A DNA stretch of 64,000 nucleotides, taken from NCBI RefSeq assembly GCF_010727325.1, contig NZ_AP022565.1, forward strand, positions 186,001-250,000, read 5' to 3'. This DNA comes from Mycolicibacterium alvei. Lineage in GTDB: Bacteria; Actinomycetota; Actinomycetes; Mycobacteriales; Mycobacteriaceae. Position 1 is the stretch's first letter. Every line of letters begins with the position of its first letter. The notes beneath the pieces were generated by a model, which was not told the DNA's origin, made no database searches, and worked only from the letters and a program-made list of their open reading frames with translations. The position numbers and the translations under genes were made by a program. Below are positions 51,294 to 63,606 of the stretch, piece by piece.

Positions 51294-52172
51294 CTAGACC
51301 TGCGACAACAGTGCGTCGCGCACCGCCGAACTGGTGTGGCGCTGCCACAGGGCCTGGGCTCCCACCAACAGCGGTGGTTCGAGTTCGGTGACCACCACTC
51401 GGCCGCCCATGGCCTCGCCCGCGGCAGTCGTGACGAACGTGACGGCGCCCGTCGTCAGCGGGGCGGCGACGGTAGCCGCCCCCTGCACCCGGCTGACGAC
51501 GTAGTCGGGTTCGAAACCGGCACGCCGGCACGCCCCCATCAGGAAGTCGCTGTAGTAGGAAGCGGCCGGGGGAGCCCACAGTGCGATGCGCTCTCCGGCG
51601 AGTTCGCGAATGTCCACCACCGGCTGGGCGGCCAGTCGGTGCTCGCGGGGGACAGCCAACCGCACTCGGTCGTAACCCACGACGGCCGTGGCCAGTTCGT
51701 TGGTGGGGACGATTCCGCGGCGTAGGCCGAGGTGTACCTCGCCGCCGAGCACCGCAGCGGCGAGCTGATCGGGGTAGAGCTGACGGAAGGTGAAGGAGGT
51801 GTCGGGGAAAGCGACGATGGCCGGTTCGAGGCGGGCATAGGCTTCGCTGCCGCTGAGTGCCGGGGTGTGGCCGACGACAAAGACCTCAGCCGCGCCGCCG
51901 GCGGTCTGTGCCACCCGGTCGGCCACCGTATGCGCCGCTGCCAGCAGTGATCGGCCTTCGGTTAGAAGCAATTCACCGGCCGGAGTGAGTGTCAGACGAC
52001 GCCCCTCGCGCTGGAACAGCGTCGCGTTGAGATCTTTCTCCAGTTGCTGCAGGGAGCTGCTTAGCGCCTGTTGGCTAATGTGCAGCACGGCGGCCGCCGC
52101 AGTGATGCTGCCGGACTCCGCGATGGCGATGAATTGACCCAAACGCCGTAGATCAGGGACTTTCTCGGGCAC
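51294..52172 (-). CDS. LysR-family transcriptional regulator
   Basis: 292 residues. The N-terminal winged helix-turn-helix is FIAIAESGSITAAAAVLHIS, then QQALSSSLQQLEKDLNATLF. A periplasmic-binding-type effector domain follows (FVVGHTPALSGSEAY and on). It is divergent from an SDR gene across an 87-bp region with inverted repeats, the classical LysR layout, so it likely activates that SDR and represses itself. The effector is unknown. Confidence 0.9.
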   Translation of the reverse strand: MPEKVPDLRRLGQFIAIAESGSITAAAAVLHISQQALSSSLQQLEKDLNATLFQREGRRLTLTPAGELLLTEGRSLLAAAHTVADRVAQTAGGAAEVFVVGHTPALSGSEAYARLEPAIVAFPDTSFTFRQLYPDQLAAAVLGGEVHLGLRRGIVPTNELATAVVGYDRVRLAVPREHRLAAQPVVDIRELAGERIALWAPPAASYYSDFLMGACRRAGFEPDYVVSRVQGAATVAAPLTTGAVTFVTTAAGEAMGGRVVVTELEPPLLVGAQALWQRHTSSAVRDALLSQV

Positions 52173-52187
52173 TCGGCAAGCCTAACC

Positions 52188-52238
52188 ACAACCAAAGCTT
52201 GTGGAAACCTCGGTTGTTTGCGTTATCCATGTGTGGAT
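52188..52238. promoter_or_regulatory. LysR-type control region
   Basis: Two inverted repeats lie between the divergent genes: ACAACC (52188-52193)/GGTTGT (52212-52217) with an 18-bp spacer, and ATCCA (52225-52229)/TGGAT (52234-52238) with a 4-bp spacer. They could be the recognition and activation sites of the LysR protein. Confidence 0.45.
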
Positions 52239-52259
52239 CGCATAACTACGCTGTGACCT

Positions 52260-53009
52260 ATGAGCAAACTGGAAGGTAAATCGGCAGTCGTTGCTGCCGG
52301 AGCGAAAAACCTTGGTGGACTGATCAGCGCGACGTTGGCTTCGAGGGGTGTCAACGTCGCGGTTCATTTCAACAGCGCCAGTAGTGAGGCGGACGCCGAC
52401 AAGACGGTCGCGGCAGTGCGGGACGCAGGCGTCAAAGCCGTCAAAGTGCAAGGCGACCTCACTGTCCCGGCCAACGTCGAGCGGCTCTTCGACACGGCCG
52501 TCGACGCATTCGGCAGCGTCGACATCGCGATCAACACCGTCGGCAAGGTGTTGCGGAAGCCGTTCGTGGAAACGACTGAGGCCGAATATGACTCGATGTT
52601 CGACATCAATGCCAAGGCGGCCTACTTCTTCCTGCAGCAGGCGGGCAAGCGGCTCAATGACAACGGCTCGGTGGTCACCATCGTGACCGCGCTGCTGGCG
52701 GCCTACACCGACGGTTACTCGACCTACGCGGGCTCAAAGAGCCCCGTCGAACACTTCACCCGGGCCGCCTCCAAGGAGTTCGGAGTCCGCGGTATCAACG
52801 TCAACAACGTGGCACCCGGCCCGATGGACACGCCGTTCTTCTATCCGCAGGAGACCCCGGAACGGGTCGAGTTCCACAAGTCGCAGGCGATGGGCAACCG
52901 GTTGACCGAGATCACCGACATCGCCCCGCTGGTGGTGTTTCTCGCCGACGAGGGGCACTGGATCAACGGGCAGACCATTTTCGCCAACGGTGGCTATACC
53001 ACTCGTTAG
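52260..53009 (+). CDS. Short-chain dehydrogenase/reductase, LysR-controlled
   Basis: 249 residues. The cofactor loop is atypical: AAGAKNLGG replaces the usual TGxxxGIG. The core is NTVG for NNAG; the catalytic pair is in YAGSK, while the usual Ser position is Thr/Ala-rich (VTIVTALLAAYTDGYS). The C-terminus is NGGYTTR. These substitutions place it in a divergent SDR group whose activity should be checked. It stands alone, divergent from the LysR gene, and is convergent with accD6 across a long inverted repeat. Confidence 0.8.
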   Translation: MSKLEGKSAVVAAGAKNLGGLISATLASRGVNVAVHFNSASSEADADKTVAAVRDAGVKAVKVQGDLTVPANVERLFDTAVDAFGSVDIAINTVGKVLRKPFVETTEAEYDSMFDINAKAAYFFLQQAGKRLNDNGSVVTIVTALLAAYTDGYSTYAGSKSPVEHFTRAASKEFGVRGINVNNVAPGPMDTPFFYPQETPERVEFHKSQAMGNRLTEITDIAPLVVFLADEGHWINGQTIFANGGYTTR

Positions 53010-53027
53010 TACGGGCTCGGCAACGCC

Positions 53028-53082
53028 GAATGGCCAGTTATTGCACGGCTTTTCGCCTTTGATGTGCAATAACTGGCCATTC
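53028..53082. repeat. Perfect 18-bp inverted repeat between SDR and accD6
   Basis: GAATGGCCAGTTATTGCA at 53028-53045 is repeated exactly in reverse complement at 53065-53082, around a 19-bp loop. It fills the gap between two convergent genes and would form a strong RNA hairpin on either strand, so a bidirectional terminator is likely. The stem is only moderately GC-rich and no U-tract follows; an inserted repeat is the alternative. Confidence 0.7.
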
Positions 53083-53096
53083 GCGCCAGCTGAGAG

Positions 53097-54518
53097 TTAC
53101 AGCGGGATGTTCTTGTGGCGGCCGCGCCGGTGCGGGGCCTCGGCCAGCGCCTGCGTCAGCTTGCTGCGGGTGTGGGCCGGGTCGATCTTCTCGTCGACCA
53201 CGCCGATCTCGATCGCGGAATCCACGCCGCCGGCAATCCGTTCATGCTCCAGCGCGAGTTCCTCATGCAATGCCTCGCGGTCTTCAGGAGCCGCCGCGGC
53301 CAACTTACGCTTGTGCAGGATGCCGACGGCGGCCTTGGCGCCCATCACGGCGACCTCGGCGTCCGGCCAGGCGAACACCTTGGTGGCGTTGAGCGAACGC
53401 GAGTTCATCGCGATGTAGGCGCCGCCGTAGATCTTGCGGGTCACCAGGGTCACGCGGGGGACCGAGGACTCACCGAAAGCGTGCAGCAGCTTGGCGCCGC
53501 GGCGGACCACGCCGCCCCATTCCTGGTCCACGCCGGGCAGGTAGCCCGGGACGTCGACCACGACCACCAGCGGGATGCCGAAGGCGTCGCACAGCCGCAC
53601 GAAACGTGCTGCCTTCTCGGCGCTTTCGGAGTTCAGGCAGCCACCCAGGCGCAGCGGGTTGTTCGCGATCACGCCGACCGACCGGCCGGCCAGACGGCCC
53701 AGACCGACCACGATCGACGGGGCCCACTTGCCCTGGAACTCCTCGAAGGGCACACCCTCGTCGAGCAATGCCCCGATGATCGGGTGCACGTCGTAGGCGC
53801 GGCGGGCCGACTCGGGCATCAGCGCGGCCAGATCGGTGTCGCCGGCCTCGGCCTTGGCGCGATCGAAATGGCCCTGCTGGCTGAACAATCCGACCAGACG
53901 GCGGCCGCGCTCGTAGGCGTCGAGCTCGTCGTCGGCCACGATGTGGCACACACCCGACTTCTTGTGGTGGGCGTCGGGGCCGCCGAGCGACACCATGTCG
54001 ACATCCTCACCGGTAACGCTGCGCACGACGTCCGGACCGGTGACGAACACCTTGCTGTCCGGGGCCATGACGATGACGTCGGTCAGGGCCGGCCCGTACG
54101 CGGCACCACCGGCAGCGAAGCCGACGACCACCGAGATCTGCGGGATGTAGCCCGAGGCCCGGATCATCGCCTCGAAGACCAGACCGACCGCATGCAGCGC
54201 CTTGACGCCCTCGGCCAGTCGCGCACCGCCCGAGTGCCAGATGCCCACGATCGGGCTCTGCTCTTCGATTGCGGTGTCGTAGGCGTTGACGATGTGGGCA
54301 CAGCCCTCGATGCCCATGGCGCCGCCCATCACGGTGCCGTCGGTGCAGAACGCAATCGTACGAACACCGTTGACCGTGCCGGCCGCGGCCAGCAGACCGG
54401 ATCGGTCCCGCTCGTGCAGCAGCTCGACGCTGCCGTCATCGAAGAAGGTCTGAAGACGCAGCAGTGGGTCGCGCGGGTCGAGCGATTCAGCAGCAGTTTC
54501 GGGGGCCATGATCGTCAT
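53097..54518 (-). CDS. accD6: Acetyl/propionyl-CoA carboxylase carboxyltransferase subunit AccD6
   Basis: 473 residues, the same length as M. tuberculosis AccD6. Two crotonase-like carboxyltransferase halves are seen: GGARLAEGVKAL and GFAAGGAAYGPALTD form the oxyanion region of the first, and DVPGYLPG, KIYGGAYIAMNS and AVMGAKAAVGI belong to the second. With a biotinylated AccA subunit it makes malonyl-CoA for FAS-II. It is last in the operon. AAAGGAGACTTT precedes the ATG at 54518, supporting this start. Confidence 0.95.
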   Translation of the reverse strand: MTIMAPETAAESLDPRDPLLRLQTFFDDGSVELLHERDRSGLLAAAGTVNGVRTIAFCTDGTVMGGAMGIEGCAHIVNAYDTAIEEQSPIVGIWHSGGARLAEGVKALHAVGLVFEAMIRASGYIPQISVVVGFAAGGAAYGPALTDVIVMAPDSKVFVTGPDVVRSVTGEDVDMVSLGGPDAHHKKSGVCHIVADDELDAYERGRRLVGLFSQQGHFDRAKAEAGDTDLAALMPESARRAYDVHPIIGALLDEGVPFEEFQGKWAPSIVVGLGRLAGRSVGVIANNPLRLGGCLNSESAEKAARFVRLCDAFGIPLVVVVDVPGYLPGVDQEWGGVVRRGAKLLHAFGESSVPRVTLVTRKIYGGAYIAMNSRSLNATKVFAWPDAEVAVMGAKAAVGILHKRKLAAAAPEDREALHEELALEHERIAGGVDSAIEIGVVDEKIDPAHTRSKLTQALAEAPHRRGRHKNIPL

Positions 54519-54548
54519 AAAGTCTCCTTTGGTGGAAAGCGCTGGCTA

Positions 54549-55802
54549 TCAGTACTTCCCGAAGGCGAGCGCGACGTTGTGCCCACCGAATCCGAACGAA
54601 TTGTTGATGGCGTACTTGTAGTCGCCTTGTCGCGGCTCACCGGCAACCACGTCCAGATCGATCTCCGGATCGAGGTTGCGCAGGTTGAGCGTGGGTGGAA
54701 TGACGCCGTCCCGCAGCGCCATCACCGTCAGGATGGACTCCACCGCGCCGACCGCGCCGACCGAGTGCCCGAGAGCGGACTTGGGTGCGTAGACGGCGGG
54801 CACGTGCCCGCGCATCGCGTTGTTGATCGCTTTGCCCTCGGCCACATCGCCGACGCTGGTGCCCGTGGCATGCGCGTTGATGTGATCGATGTCAGTGGGC
54901 TGCAGGCCCGCCAGTTCGATGGCGCGGGTCATGGCGTGACCAGCCTGCTCGCCGTTGGGGTCCGGCGCGACGATGTGGTAGCCGTCCGAGGTGACACTCG
55001 CACCCATCAGACGGCCCAAGATGTTGGCGCCGCGTGCCTTGGCGTGCTCCTCGGTCTCGATGACCATGAGGGCACCGCCCTCGCCGAACACGAAACCGTT
55101 GCGGTCCTTGTCGAACGGGCGGCACGCGCCCGCCGGATCATCGTTGGTGTTCGACAGCACGATGCGCATCTGCGCGAAGCCGGCGATCGGCACGGCCTCG
55201 ATCTTCGTCTCGACGCCACCGCAGATCGCGATGTCGGCCTCGCCGAGCACGATCTGGCGCCAGGCGTTGGCGATGGCCTCGGAACCGGAGGCACAGGCCG
55301 AGATCGAGGTACACACCCCGGCCTTGGCCTTGCGATCCAGCCCGACCGCCGCGGCCGCACCGTTGGGCATGTACATCTGCACCACCAGTGGCGACACGGC
55401 GCGCAGGCCCTTGGTCCGCATGCCGTCGTAGGCGAACACGAGCTCCTCGGAGGAACCCATACCGGTGCCGATCGACACCATGAGCCGGCGGGTATCGACC
55501 TCCGGGGAGCCAGCGTTGGCCCAGACCCGGCGGCCGATCACCGTCGACATCTTCTGCAAATATGACAACCGGCGCAGTTCAACCCGCGTCAGCTCGTGAT
55601 CGAAGTCCTCCAGGAGGTGGCCGCCGATACGAACCGGCAGGTCGTACTCCTCGACGAACGGATCGGTGAGTAACCGGATCCCGCTCTGGCCGTCGAGCAG
55701 CTTCTTCCAGGTGCTTTCAGCGTCGGTTGCCAGCGCCGTTGACATGGCTACGCCGGTGACAACCACATTGGGAAGACCGTTCCCAGTGGATAATCCCGCC
55801 AT
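54549..55802 (-). CDS. kasB: Beta-ketoacyl-ACP synthase KasB
   Basis: 417 residues from the ATG at 55802, which GGAAGGAAG precedes; an upstream ATG (55829) contains this ribosome-binding site. The Cys-His-His triad is in SACASGSEA (Cys170), [11 protein letters not shown] and GHSVGAVG. KasB extends meromycolate chains to full length and is linked to acid-fastness in M. tuberculosis. It follows kasA directly and ends in the same [19 protein letters not shown]. Confidence 0.94.
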   Translation of the reverse strand: MAGLSTGNGLPNVVVTGVAMSTALATDAESTWKKLLDGQSGIRLLTDPFVEEYDLPVRIGGHLLEDFDHELTRVELRRLSYLQKMSTVIGRRVWANAGSPEVDTRRLMVSIGTGMGSSEELVFAYDGMRTKGLRAVSPLVVQMYMPNGAAAAVGLDRKAKAGVCTSISACASGSEAIANAWRQIVLGEADIAICGGVETKIEAVPIAGFAQMRIVLSNTNDDPAGACRPFDKDRNGFVFGEGGALMVIETEEHAKARGANILGRLMGASVTSDGYHIVAPDPNGEQAGHAMTRAIELAGLQPTDIDHINAHATGTSVGDVAEGKAINNAMRGHVPAVYAPKSALGHSVGAVGAVESILTVMALRDGVIPPTLNLRNLDPEIDLDVVAGEPRQGDYKYAINNSFGFGGHNVALAFGKY

Positions 55803-55878
55803 ATTTGCTGTGTTCTTCCTTCCGTGCATTCCCTCGGTGTGTTACCGGCCGGGGTACCTATCGGGTTACCGCCGGAGG

Positions 55879-57129
55879 TCAGTACTTCCCGAAAGCCAGA
55901 GCCACATTGTGGCCACCGAACCCGAACGAGTTGTTGATGGCGTACTTGTAGTCGCCATAACGAGGCTCGCCCGCAACCACATCGAGATCGATCTCGGGAT
56001 CCGGCGTCTCGTAGTTGAGGGTCGGGGGGATCACCCCGTCCCGCAATGCGAGCACCGTCAAAACCGACTCCAGCGCACCGACTGCACCGATCGAGTGACC
56101 CAGTGCCGACTTCGGTGCGTACACCGCGGCGTTCTGACATCCGGCGACCCGGATGGCGTTGGACTCGGCGGTGTCACCGATCGGGGTGGCAGTGCCGTGG
56201 GCATTGACGTGGTCGATGTCCTTGGCCTCCAGCCCTGCGGTTTCCAGCGCACGCTTCATCGCGGCACCGGCCCGCAGACCGTTGTCCGCCGGAGCCACCA
56301 TGTGGAACGCATCCGAGGTGATACCGGCACCCATCACCCGGGCCAGCGGCTTGGCGCCACGGGCCAGAGCGTGCTCCTCGGTCTCGATGATCATCATCGC
56401 GCCCGCCTCGCCGAACACGAAGCCGTCGCGATCCTTGTCGAACGGCCTGGACGCACCGGCGGGATCGTCGTTGCGGGTCGACATGGCGCGCATCATCGAG
56501 AACGCCGCGATCGGCAGCGCCTCGATACCGCCCTCCACACCGCCGACAACGGCGAAGTCCGCGTCACCCATCACGATCTGACGCCAGCCGTGGGCAATGG
56601 CCTCAGACCCCGACGAACATGCCGACACGGGGGTGATGACCCCGGCACGGGCGCCGAGTTCAAGACCCGCGACGGCGGCTGCACCGTTGGGCATGATCAT
56701 CTGGACGGCGAGCGGGCTGACCTTGCGGATGCCGCCCTCGTTCATCGCGTCGTAGGTCTCGACGATCTTCTCGCCGCCACCGAGTCCGGTGCCGATCACG
56801 ACCGCGAAACGATCCGGATCGACCTCGGGTGCACCCGCGTTCTTCCATAGCCGGCGAGCCAGCACCAGGGACATGCGCTGCACGTAGGAATTGCGGCGCA
56901 GCTCGATGCGGGTCAGGTGACCGTCGATGTCGTCGACGAGGTGACCACCGATACGCACCGGAAGGTCCCACTTGGTGACGAAGTCGTCGGTCAACTCACG
57001 GATGCCGCTTTCTCCGGCCAGGAGGCCCTTCCACGTGCTCTCGATGTCAGCAGCGAGCGCCGTGGTGGCCTCCACGGCGGTCACCACGACGTTCGGGAAG
57101 CCTCCGTTAGCAGTGGAAGGTTTGGTCAT
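55879..57129 (-). CDS. kasA: Beta-ketoacyl-ACP synthase KasA
   Basis: 416 residues, the same as M. tuberculosis KasA, so the catalytic residues fall at Cys171 (SACSSGSEA), His311 ([11 protein letters not shown]) and His345 (GHSIGAVG). It carries out the early elongation condensations of FAS-II with malonyl-AcpM. The start overlaps the acpM stop (ATGA, 57126-57129). It is the target of thiolactomycin-like inhibitors in this genus. Confidence 0.96.
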   Translation of the reverse strand: MTKPSTANGGFPNVVVTAVEATTALAADIESTWKGLLAGESGIRELTDDFVTKWDLPVRIGGHLVDDIDGHLTRIELRRNSYVQRMSLVLARRLWKNAGAPEVDPDRFAVVIGTGLGGGEKIVETYDAMNEGGIRKVSPLAVQMIMPNGAAAVAGLELGARAGVITPVSACSSGSEAIAHGWRQIVMGDADFAVVGGVEGGIEALPIAAFSMMRAMSTRNDDPAGASRPFDKDRDGFVFGEAGAMMIIETEEHALARGAKPLARVMGAGITSDAFHMVAPADNGLRAGAAMKRALETAGLEAKDIDHVNAHGTATPIGDTAESNAIRVAGCQNAAVYAPKSALGHSIGAVGALESVLTVLALRDGVIPPTLNYETPDPEIDLDVVAGEPRYGDYKYAINNSFGFGGHNVALAFGKY

Positions 57130-57422
57130 TCCGAGCCAAACTTCTCGCGCAGGGCGGCGGCGGCCTCGGGGTTCTCTTCTTCGAGCTTCTGGATGTAGGA
57201 GACGACGTCACCGACGGTGCGCAGGCCGGCCAGATCCTCATCGGGGATCTTCACGCCGTACTTGTCCTCGGTCTGCACGGCGATCTCAACCATCGACAGC
57301 GAGTCGATGTCCAGGTCGTCGACGAACGACTTCTCCGGGGTCACCTCGGACGGCTCGATGCCGGTGACCTCTTCGATGATCTCGGCGAGACCGGAGATGA
57401 TTTCTTCTTGGCTGGCGCCCAT
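57126..57422 (-). CDS. acpM: Meromycolate-extension acyl carrier protein AcpM
   Basis: 98 residues, strongly acidic. Ser41 in DIDSLSMVE is the phosphopantetheine attachment site. The C-terminal extension after residue 80 ([20 protein letters not shown]) is the AcpM hallmark, absent from ordinary ACPs. It carries growing acyl chains for KasA, KasB and the other FAS-II enzymes. AAGGAA lies 8 bases before the ATG. It is preceded by fabD with a 92-bp gap. Confidence 0.96.
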   Translation of the reverse strand: MGASQEEIISGLAEIIEEVTGIEPSEVTPEKSFVDDLDIDSLSMVEIAVQTEDKYGVKIPDEDLAGLRTVGDVVSYIQKLEEENPEAAAALREKFGSE

Positions 57423-57514
57423 GGTGATTCCTTCTTGTTGTTGAGTGTGCCCTCCGGGTGTGGAGGACGATTCGGGACGTTCGGTTGTTACTGCTTATTC
57501 AGTTGTCGCTGGAT

Positions 57515-58447
57515 TTACAGCTCGTCCAAACCATCCAGGTCTGCGGGGGCCTTGACCGCGCGTGTCGGTGTGCCCTTCAGTTCACGTTTGGCGATCCCGA
57601 CCAGAGTTCCCGCCGGCGGGAACTCGACGATCCCGGCGCGCTCGGCGGTCTGGAAGCGGTCTCGCATGGTGGCGGAGCACAGATCCCAGCGCACCGGCTT
57701 GGTCAGCTGGGCTACCAGCTTCTCCATAGCATCGGCAGCCGAGGTGACCGGCCGGCCGTCTGCATTCGACAGGAGTGTCGCGGTCGGCTCAGAGGTTGTT
57801 ACAGATGCTGCTGCGGCGGAGTACCCGTCCAGCGCGGACGCCATGTACCGGGTGTGGAACGCGCCTGCGGTGGCCAGCTGACGGACGCGGGCCTTGGCCG
57901 GCGGATCCTCGGCGAGCTTCTCCAGGGCCGAGATCGCACCGGCAGCCACGATCTGGCCGGCGGCGTTGCGGTTGGCGGGGATCAGGTCGAGACGAGCCAG
58001 GGCTTCCAATACTTCGGCCTCGTCGCCGCCGAGCACCGCGGACATGCCGGTCGGCTCGACCGCGCAGGCCTTGGCCATCTCGGCGCCACGGGTGGCGGCC
58101 AGCTTGACCGCATCGTCGGCGGAGATGACGCCGGCGATGGCGTAGGCGGCGATCTCACCGACGGAATGGCCCGCGACCAGCGTCTCGGCGGTCTCGGGCA
58201 CGCCGCGTTTGGCCAGTTCCTCATAGGCCAGCAGCGTGGCGGCCACCACCAGCGGCTGAGTCACCGCGGTATCGGTGATCTCCTCGGCGGTCGCGGTGGT
58301 TCCCAGGCGCGCCAGATCCAGGCCGCTGATCTGCGACCACGTGGCGAGGCGGTCGGCCGCACCGGGCAGCTCCAGCCAAGGGGAGAGCATGCCGGGCGTC
58401 TGCGATCCCTGTCCGGGAGCGAGCAATGCGAGCACGGGTTGAGGCAC
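57515..58447 (-). CDS. fabD: Malonyl-CoA:ACP transacylase FabD
   Basis: 310 residues from a GTG. The LLAPGQGSQ oxyanion loop and nucleophile Ser95 in AGHSVGE are present; the catalytic His lies in AGAFHTRYM near residue 200. It loads malonyl groups onto AcpM and begins the FAS-II operon fabD-acpM-kasA-kasB-accD6. An ATG six bases upstream is out of frame. CATAAT on the minus strand (58498-58493) is a candidate -10 element. Confidence 0.95.
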   Translation of the reverse strand: MPQPVLALLAPGQGSQTPGMLSPWLELPGAADRLATWSQISGLDLARLGTTATAEEITDTAVTQPLVVAATLLAYEELAKRGVPETAETLVAGHSVGEIAAYAIAGVISADDAVKLAATRGAEMAKACAVEPTGMSAVLGGDEAEVLEALARLDLIPANRNAAGQIVAAGAISALEKLAEDPPAKARVRQLATAGAFHTRYMASALDGYSAAAASVTTSEPTATLLSNADGRPVTSAADAMEKLVAQLTKPVRWDLCSATMRDRFQTAERAGIVEFPPAGTLVGIAKRELKGTPTRAVKAPADLDGLDEL

Positions 58448-58513
58448 GTCATTAAGAGAACACTGTGAAGACGGGTTTGTGGGGTGTAAGAGATTATGAA
58501 CCTTGTCTTATGT

Positions 58514-58534
58514 TTTTGTAGGTTCTCCACAAAA
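58514..58534. promoter_or_regulatory. Probable MabR operator upstream of fabD
   Basis: TTTTGT (58514-58519), 9 bp, then ACAAAA (58529-58534): a perfect inverted repeat in the 160-bp gap between mabR and fabD, about 15 bp upstream of the candidate -10 of the FAS-II operon. MabR is known to bind the fasII promoter in mycobacteria, so this is the natural candidate site. Confidence 0.6.
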
Positions 58535-58607
58535 GTGCACGTGATGCGACATTGCCTTCACCGGAGCGACATCCGTCACAGCGTCTCGATCGTCGATCGA
58601 TCCCAGC

Positions 58608-59891
58608 TCAGGCGTGTTGTCTGGCCGAACGCGCCGGGCGAATCGCCGGTATCACGATCGTTCCCGCATCTGGCGTGTCCGGAAGGTATGCCTGTTTGCT
58701 TAGCCTGCTGGCTGTCGAGGCCACACGCAGCACATAAGCGTCCCGCGGCACGGCGGGATCGCGGCCGGTGAAGTCTCCGATCCGTTTCAGACGGTAGCGC
58801 ACGGTGTTTGGATGAACGAACAATTTGCGCGCACAAGCTTCGATGGCGCCCCCGGAATCGAGGAAGGCGTCGAGGGTCTCGGTGAGTGCCGGGCCGGCAT
58901 CGGCCAAAGGGCGCATGACCTCGCTCTCGAGTGCCGCGATGGCCGTCGCATCACCCATCAGGGCCCGTTCGGGCAGGAGTTCGCGCGCGGGCACCGGCCG
59001 GGGTGCGCCCGGCCAGCCGGCCACCGCGTTCATCCCGGAGATCGCCTCGGTGGCGCTGCGGTGCGCGACAGTCAGCGTCGGCGAGGTCGGCCCGACCACC
59101 ACCGGGCCGTCGGCGAACACCGACAGCAGGTCGGCCAGGAAGCGGTCGGTTGCTGACAGCGGGCCCGACACGATCGTCACCAGCCACGTCCCGTGCACGT
59201 CGGACAGTGCCGCCCGGTCGTGGCGCTTCACGACGTCGTGAATGTCGTCGCGGGCCAGATCCAACCGGCCCGGACGTGGCAGGCCGACGATCACCGTGGC
59301 CGGGGCGGTGGCGTCCCAATTCAGTGCCGCCGCCTGGGACTGCAGTTCGGGCCCGGTGTCCCCGCGCACCACGGCATCCACGACGTTGGCCTCCATCCGC
59401 AGATCCCAGGCCCCGCGGGCCTCAGCCTGGTCGGCGTACGCGCTGGCCGCCGCGAACGCCAGGTCCCGGCTGTAGCGCAGGATGCCCGCGGTCAGGGCGT
59501 TGAGCTGCTCCTCGGACCGGGCCAGCAGCGGCACCACCTCTTCGAAGAACTCCATCGAGGTCCGGACCATCTCGACCGACTGGCGCAGGGCGATACGGCG
59601 GCGCAGGTCCTGCGGCACCACCTCGAAGGCCTGGGCGGTGTAGCTGACGTCGCTTTCCGGGTCCCGCATCCATTCGACGAAGTTGACCACGGCGGTCTGG
59701 ACGACCAGTTGCACGCTGGCCCGCTGCGACGCGTCCAGGTCATTGAAGAAGTCCAGACGTTCGGCCATGGCGTGTACCGCCTCGGTGGCCAACCGGCCGG
59801 AGTACTGCTTCAACCGGCGCAGCGTCGAGTCGGGCACGGTCTCAAGGACCTCGACCGTGGATTTCGGCGGAATGAACCGCTTGTCGGGCAT
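58608..59891 (-). CDS. mabR: MabR-type regulator of FAS-II (PucR family, Rv2242-like)
   Basis: 427 residues. A long helical N-terminal region precedes a GGDEF-like/CdaR middle segment and a C-terminal PucR helix-turn-helix: IEACARKLFVHPNTVRYRLK. M. tuberculosis MabR (Rv2242) has the same position directly before fabD and controls the FAS-II operon in response to long-chain acyl-CoA. The inverted repeat 58514-58534 lies just downstream of its stop. The start ATG at 59891 gives the normal full length. Confidence 0.92.
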   Translation of the reverse strand: MPDKRFIPPKSTVEVLETVPDSTLRRLKQYSGRLATEAVHAMAERLDFFNDLDASQRASVQLVVQTAVVNFVEWMRDPESDVSYTAQAFEVVPQDLRRRIALRQSVEMVRTSMEFFEEVVPLLARSEEQLNALTAGILRYSRDLAFAAASAYADQAEARGAWDLRMEANVVDAVVRGDTGPELQSQAAALNWDATAPATVIVGLPRPGRLDLARDDIHDVVKRHDRAALSDVHGTWLVTIVSGPLSATDRFLADLLSVFADGPVVVGPTSPTLTVAHRSATEAISGMNAVAGWPGAPRPVPARELLPERALMGDATAIAALESEVMRPLADAGPALTETLDAFLDSGGAIEACARKLFVHPNTVRYRLKRIGDFTGRDPAVPRDAYVLRVASTASRLSKQAYLPDTPDAGTIVIPAIRPARSARQHA

Positions 59892-59984
59892 TCCTAAAAG
59901 CTACGCCACTTTTCTGGTGGATTCCTCCAAGCCGCCCGTCCGGCGGGCGGCCGCTTGGAGTGCGACCGCCCGTTCCGGACCTGG

Positions 59985-62774
<2,790 letters not shown>

Positions 62775-62919
62775 CTTCCGCTCCTTGTTAGGCGGTAACA
62801 ACTGACGGTGCTTGTGGCACCTCCTATCGTCCACCTATCTTGCCGCCTCCGGGCCGGTGGGGGTGGTGGTGCGTAAGTTACCCATCAGTTGCGTTGGGAA
62901 CCGGTAACGTCTGCAGATC
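62775..62919. other. Divergent intergenic region aceE/lipoprotein
   Basis: 145 bp holding both promoters. It includes AACAAGGAGCGGAAG for aceE and CGTAAGTTACCCATCAG, a possible A/T-rich promoter element. No repeats or operators were recognised. Confidence 0.4.
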
Positions 62920-63492
62920 GTGCCGGTTGATGGGCAGTTTGGGGCAAAGGCGAGGATCGCCGCGTGCGCACTGGGCGGTGCGGCGATGATCGCGATGGTC
63001 GTGGTGGGTTGTACGTCCGTTACCGGCGGTACCGCGCAGGGTGATCCGTCAGCCGCCCCCGTGTACCGGGCATCGGTGAAGGCGTCGATCGAAGAGTCGT
63101 CGTTGAGCTCGGTGACCCGAGAATCCGAACGTCAGGCCTCACTGACCACGCGCGCCGTGCACACCGTGTGCGAGGACCTCAGCACCTCCGCCGTCGACGC
63201 GGTCAACGCCGTCAACGGCTACGTCGAGGCGGTCAACAACGGTGGCGACACCGCCGCCAAGGCCGGCCCCGCGATCGACGGCCTCAACCGCAGCGCCGAT
63301 CTGGTCAGCTCCGGTCTGTCCGACGCGCTGTCTCCGGATCTTCACGCCGCCCTGACCGAATGGATCGACTCGGCGAGGGTCCTTGTCGCCGCCATTTCCG
63401 GCCATGTCGGCCCGGACGAATTCAATGCGGCATCGCAGCGCTCGAACACCGCTCGAGAGAACGCATTGACCAGATGCGACAAGGCTTACTGA
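62920..63492 (+). CDS. Exported lipoprotein (Rv2240c-like)
   Basis: 190 residues from a GTG. A signal peptide (IAACALGGAAMIAMVVVGC) ends in the lipobox VVGC, so Cys31 should be lipid-modified. The mature part is helical, with Ala/Ser/Asn-rich stretches (AVDAVNAVNGYVEAVNN) and two cysteines (HTVCEDL, LTRCDK) likely forming a disulfide. The function is unknown. M. tuberculosis has a similar protein, Rv2240c, in the same place between aceE and the DUF3052 gene. Confidence 0.78.
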   Translation: MPVDGQFGAKARIAACALGGAAMIAMVVVGCTSVTGGTAQGDPSAAPVYRASVKASIEESSLSSVTRESERQASLTTRAVHTVCEDLSTSAVDAVNAVNGYVEAVNNGGDTAAKAGPAIDGLNRSADLVSSGLSDALSPDLHAALTEWIDSARVLVAAISGHVGPDEFNAASQRSNTARENALTRCDKAY

Positions 63493-63606
63493 CCGGTGGA
63501 TGGACAAACTCGCCTGCCGGACGTCCGCACTGATGCCTCGTCGTGCGACGATAGGGAAATACGAAGTCTTGAGAGAGGCTCCAGGACAGGTTAAGGAGGA
63601 CCGACG

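Noticed and set aside
53115..55565. Long plus-strand frame (816 codons) opposite accD6 and kasB
   Set aside because: It spans two conserved genes on the other strand and shows no recognisable motif.
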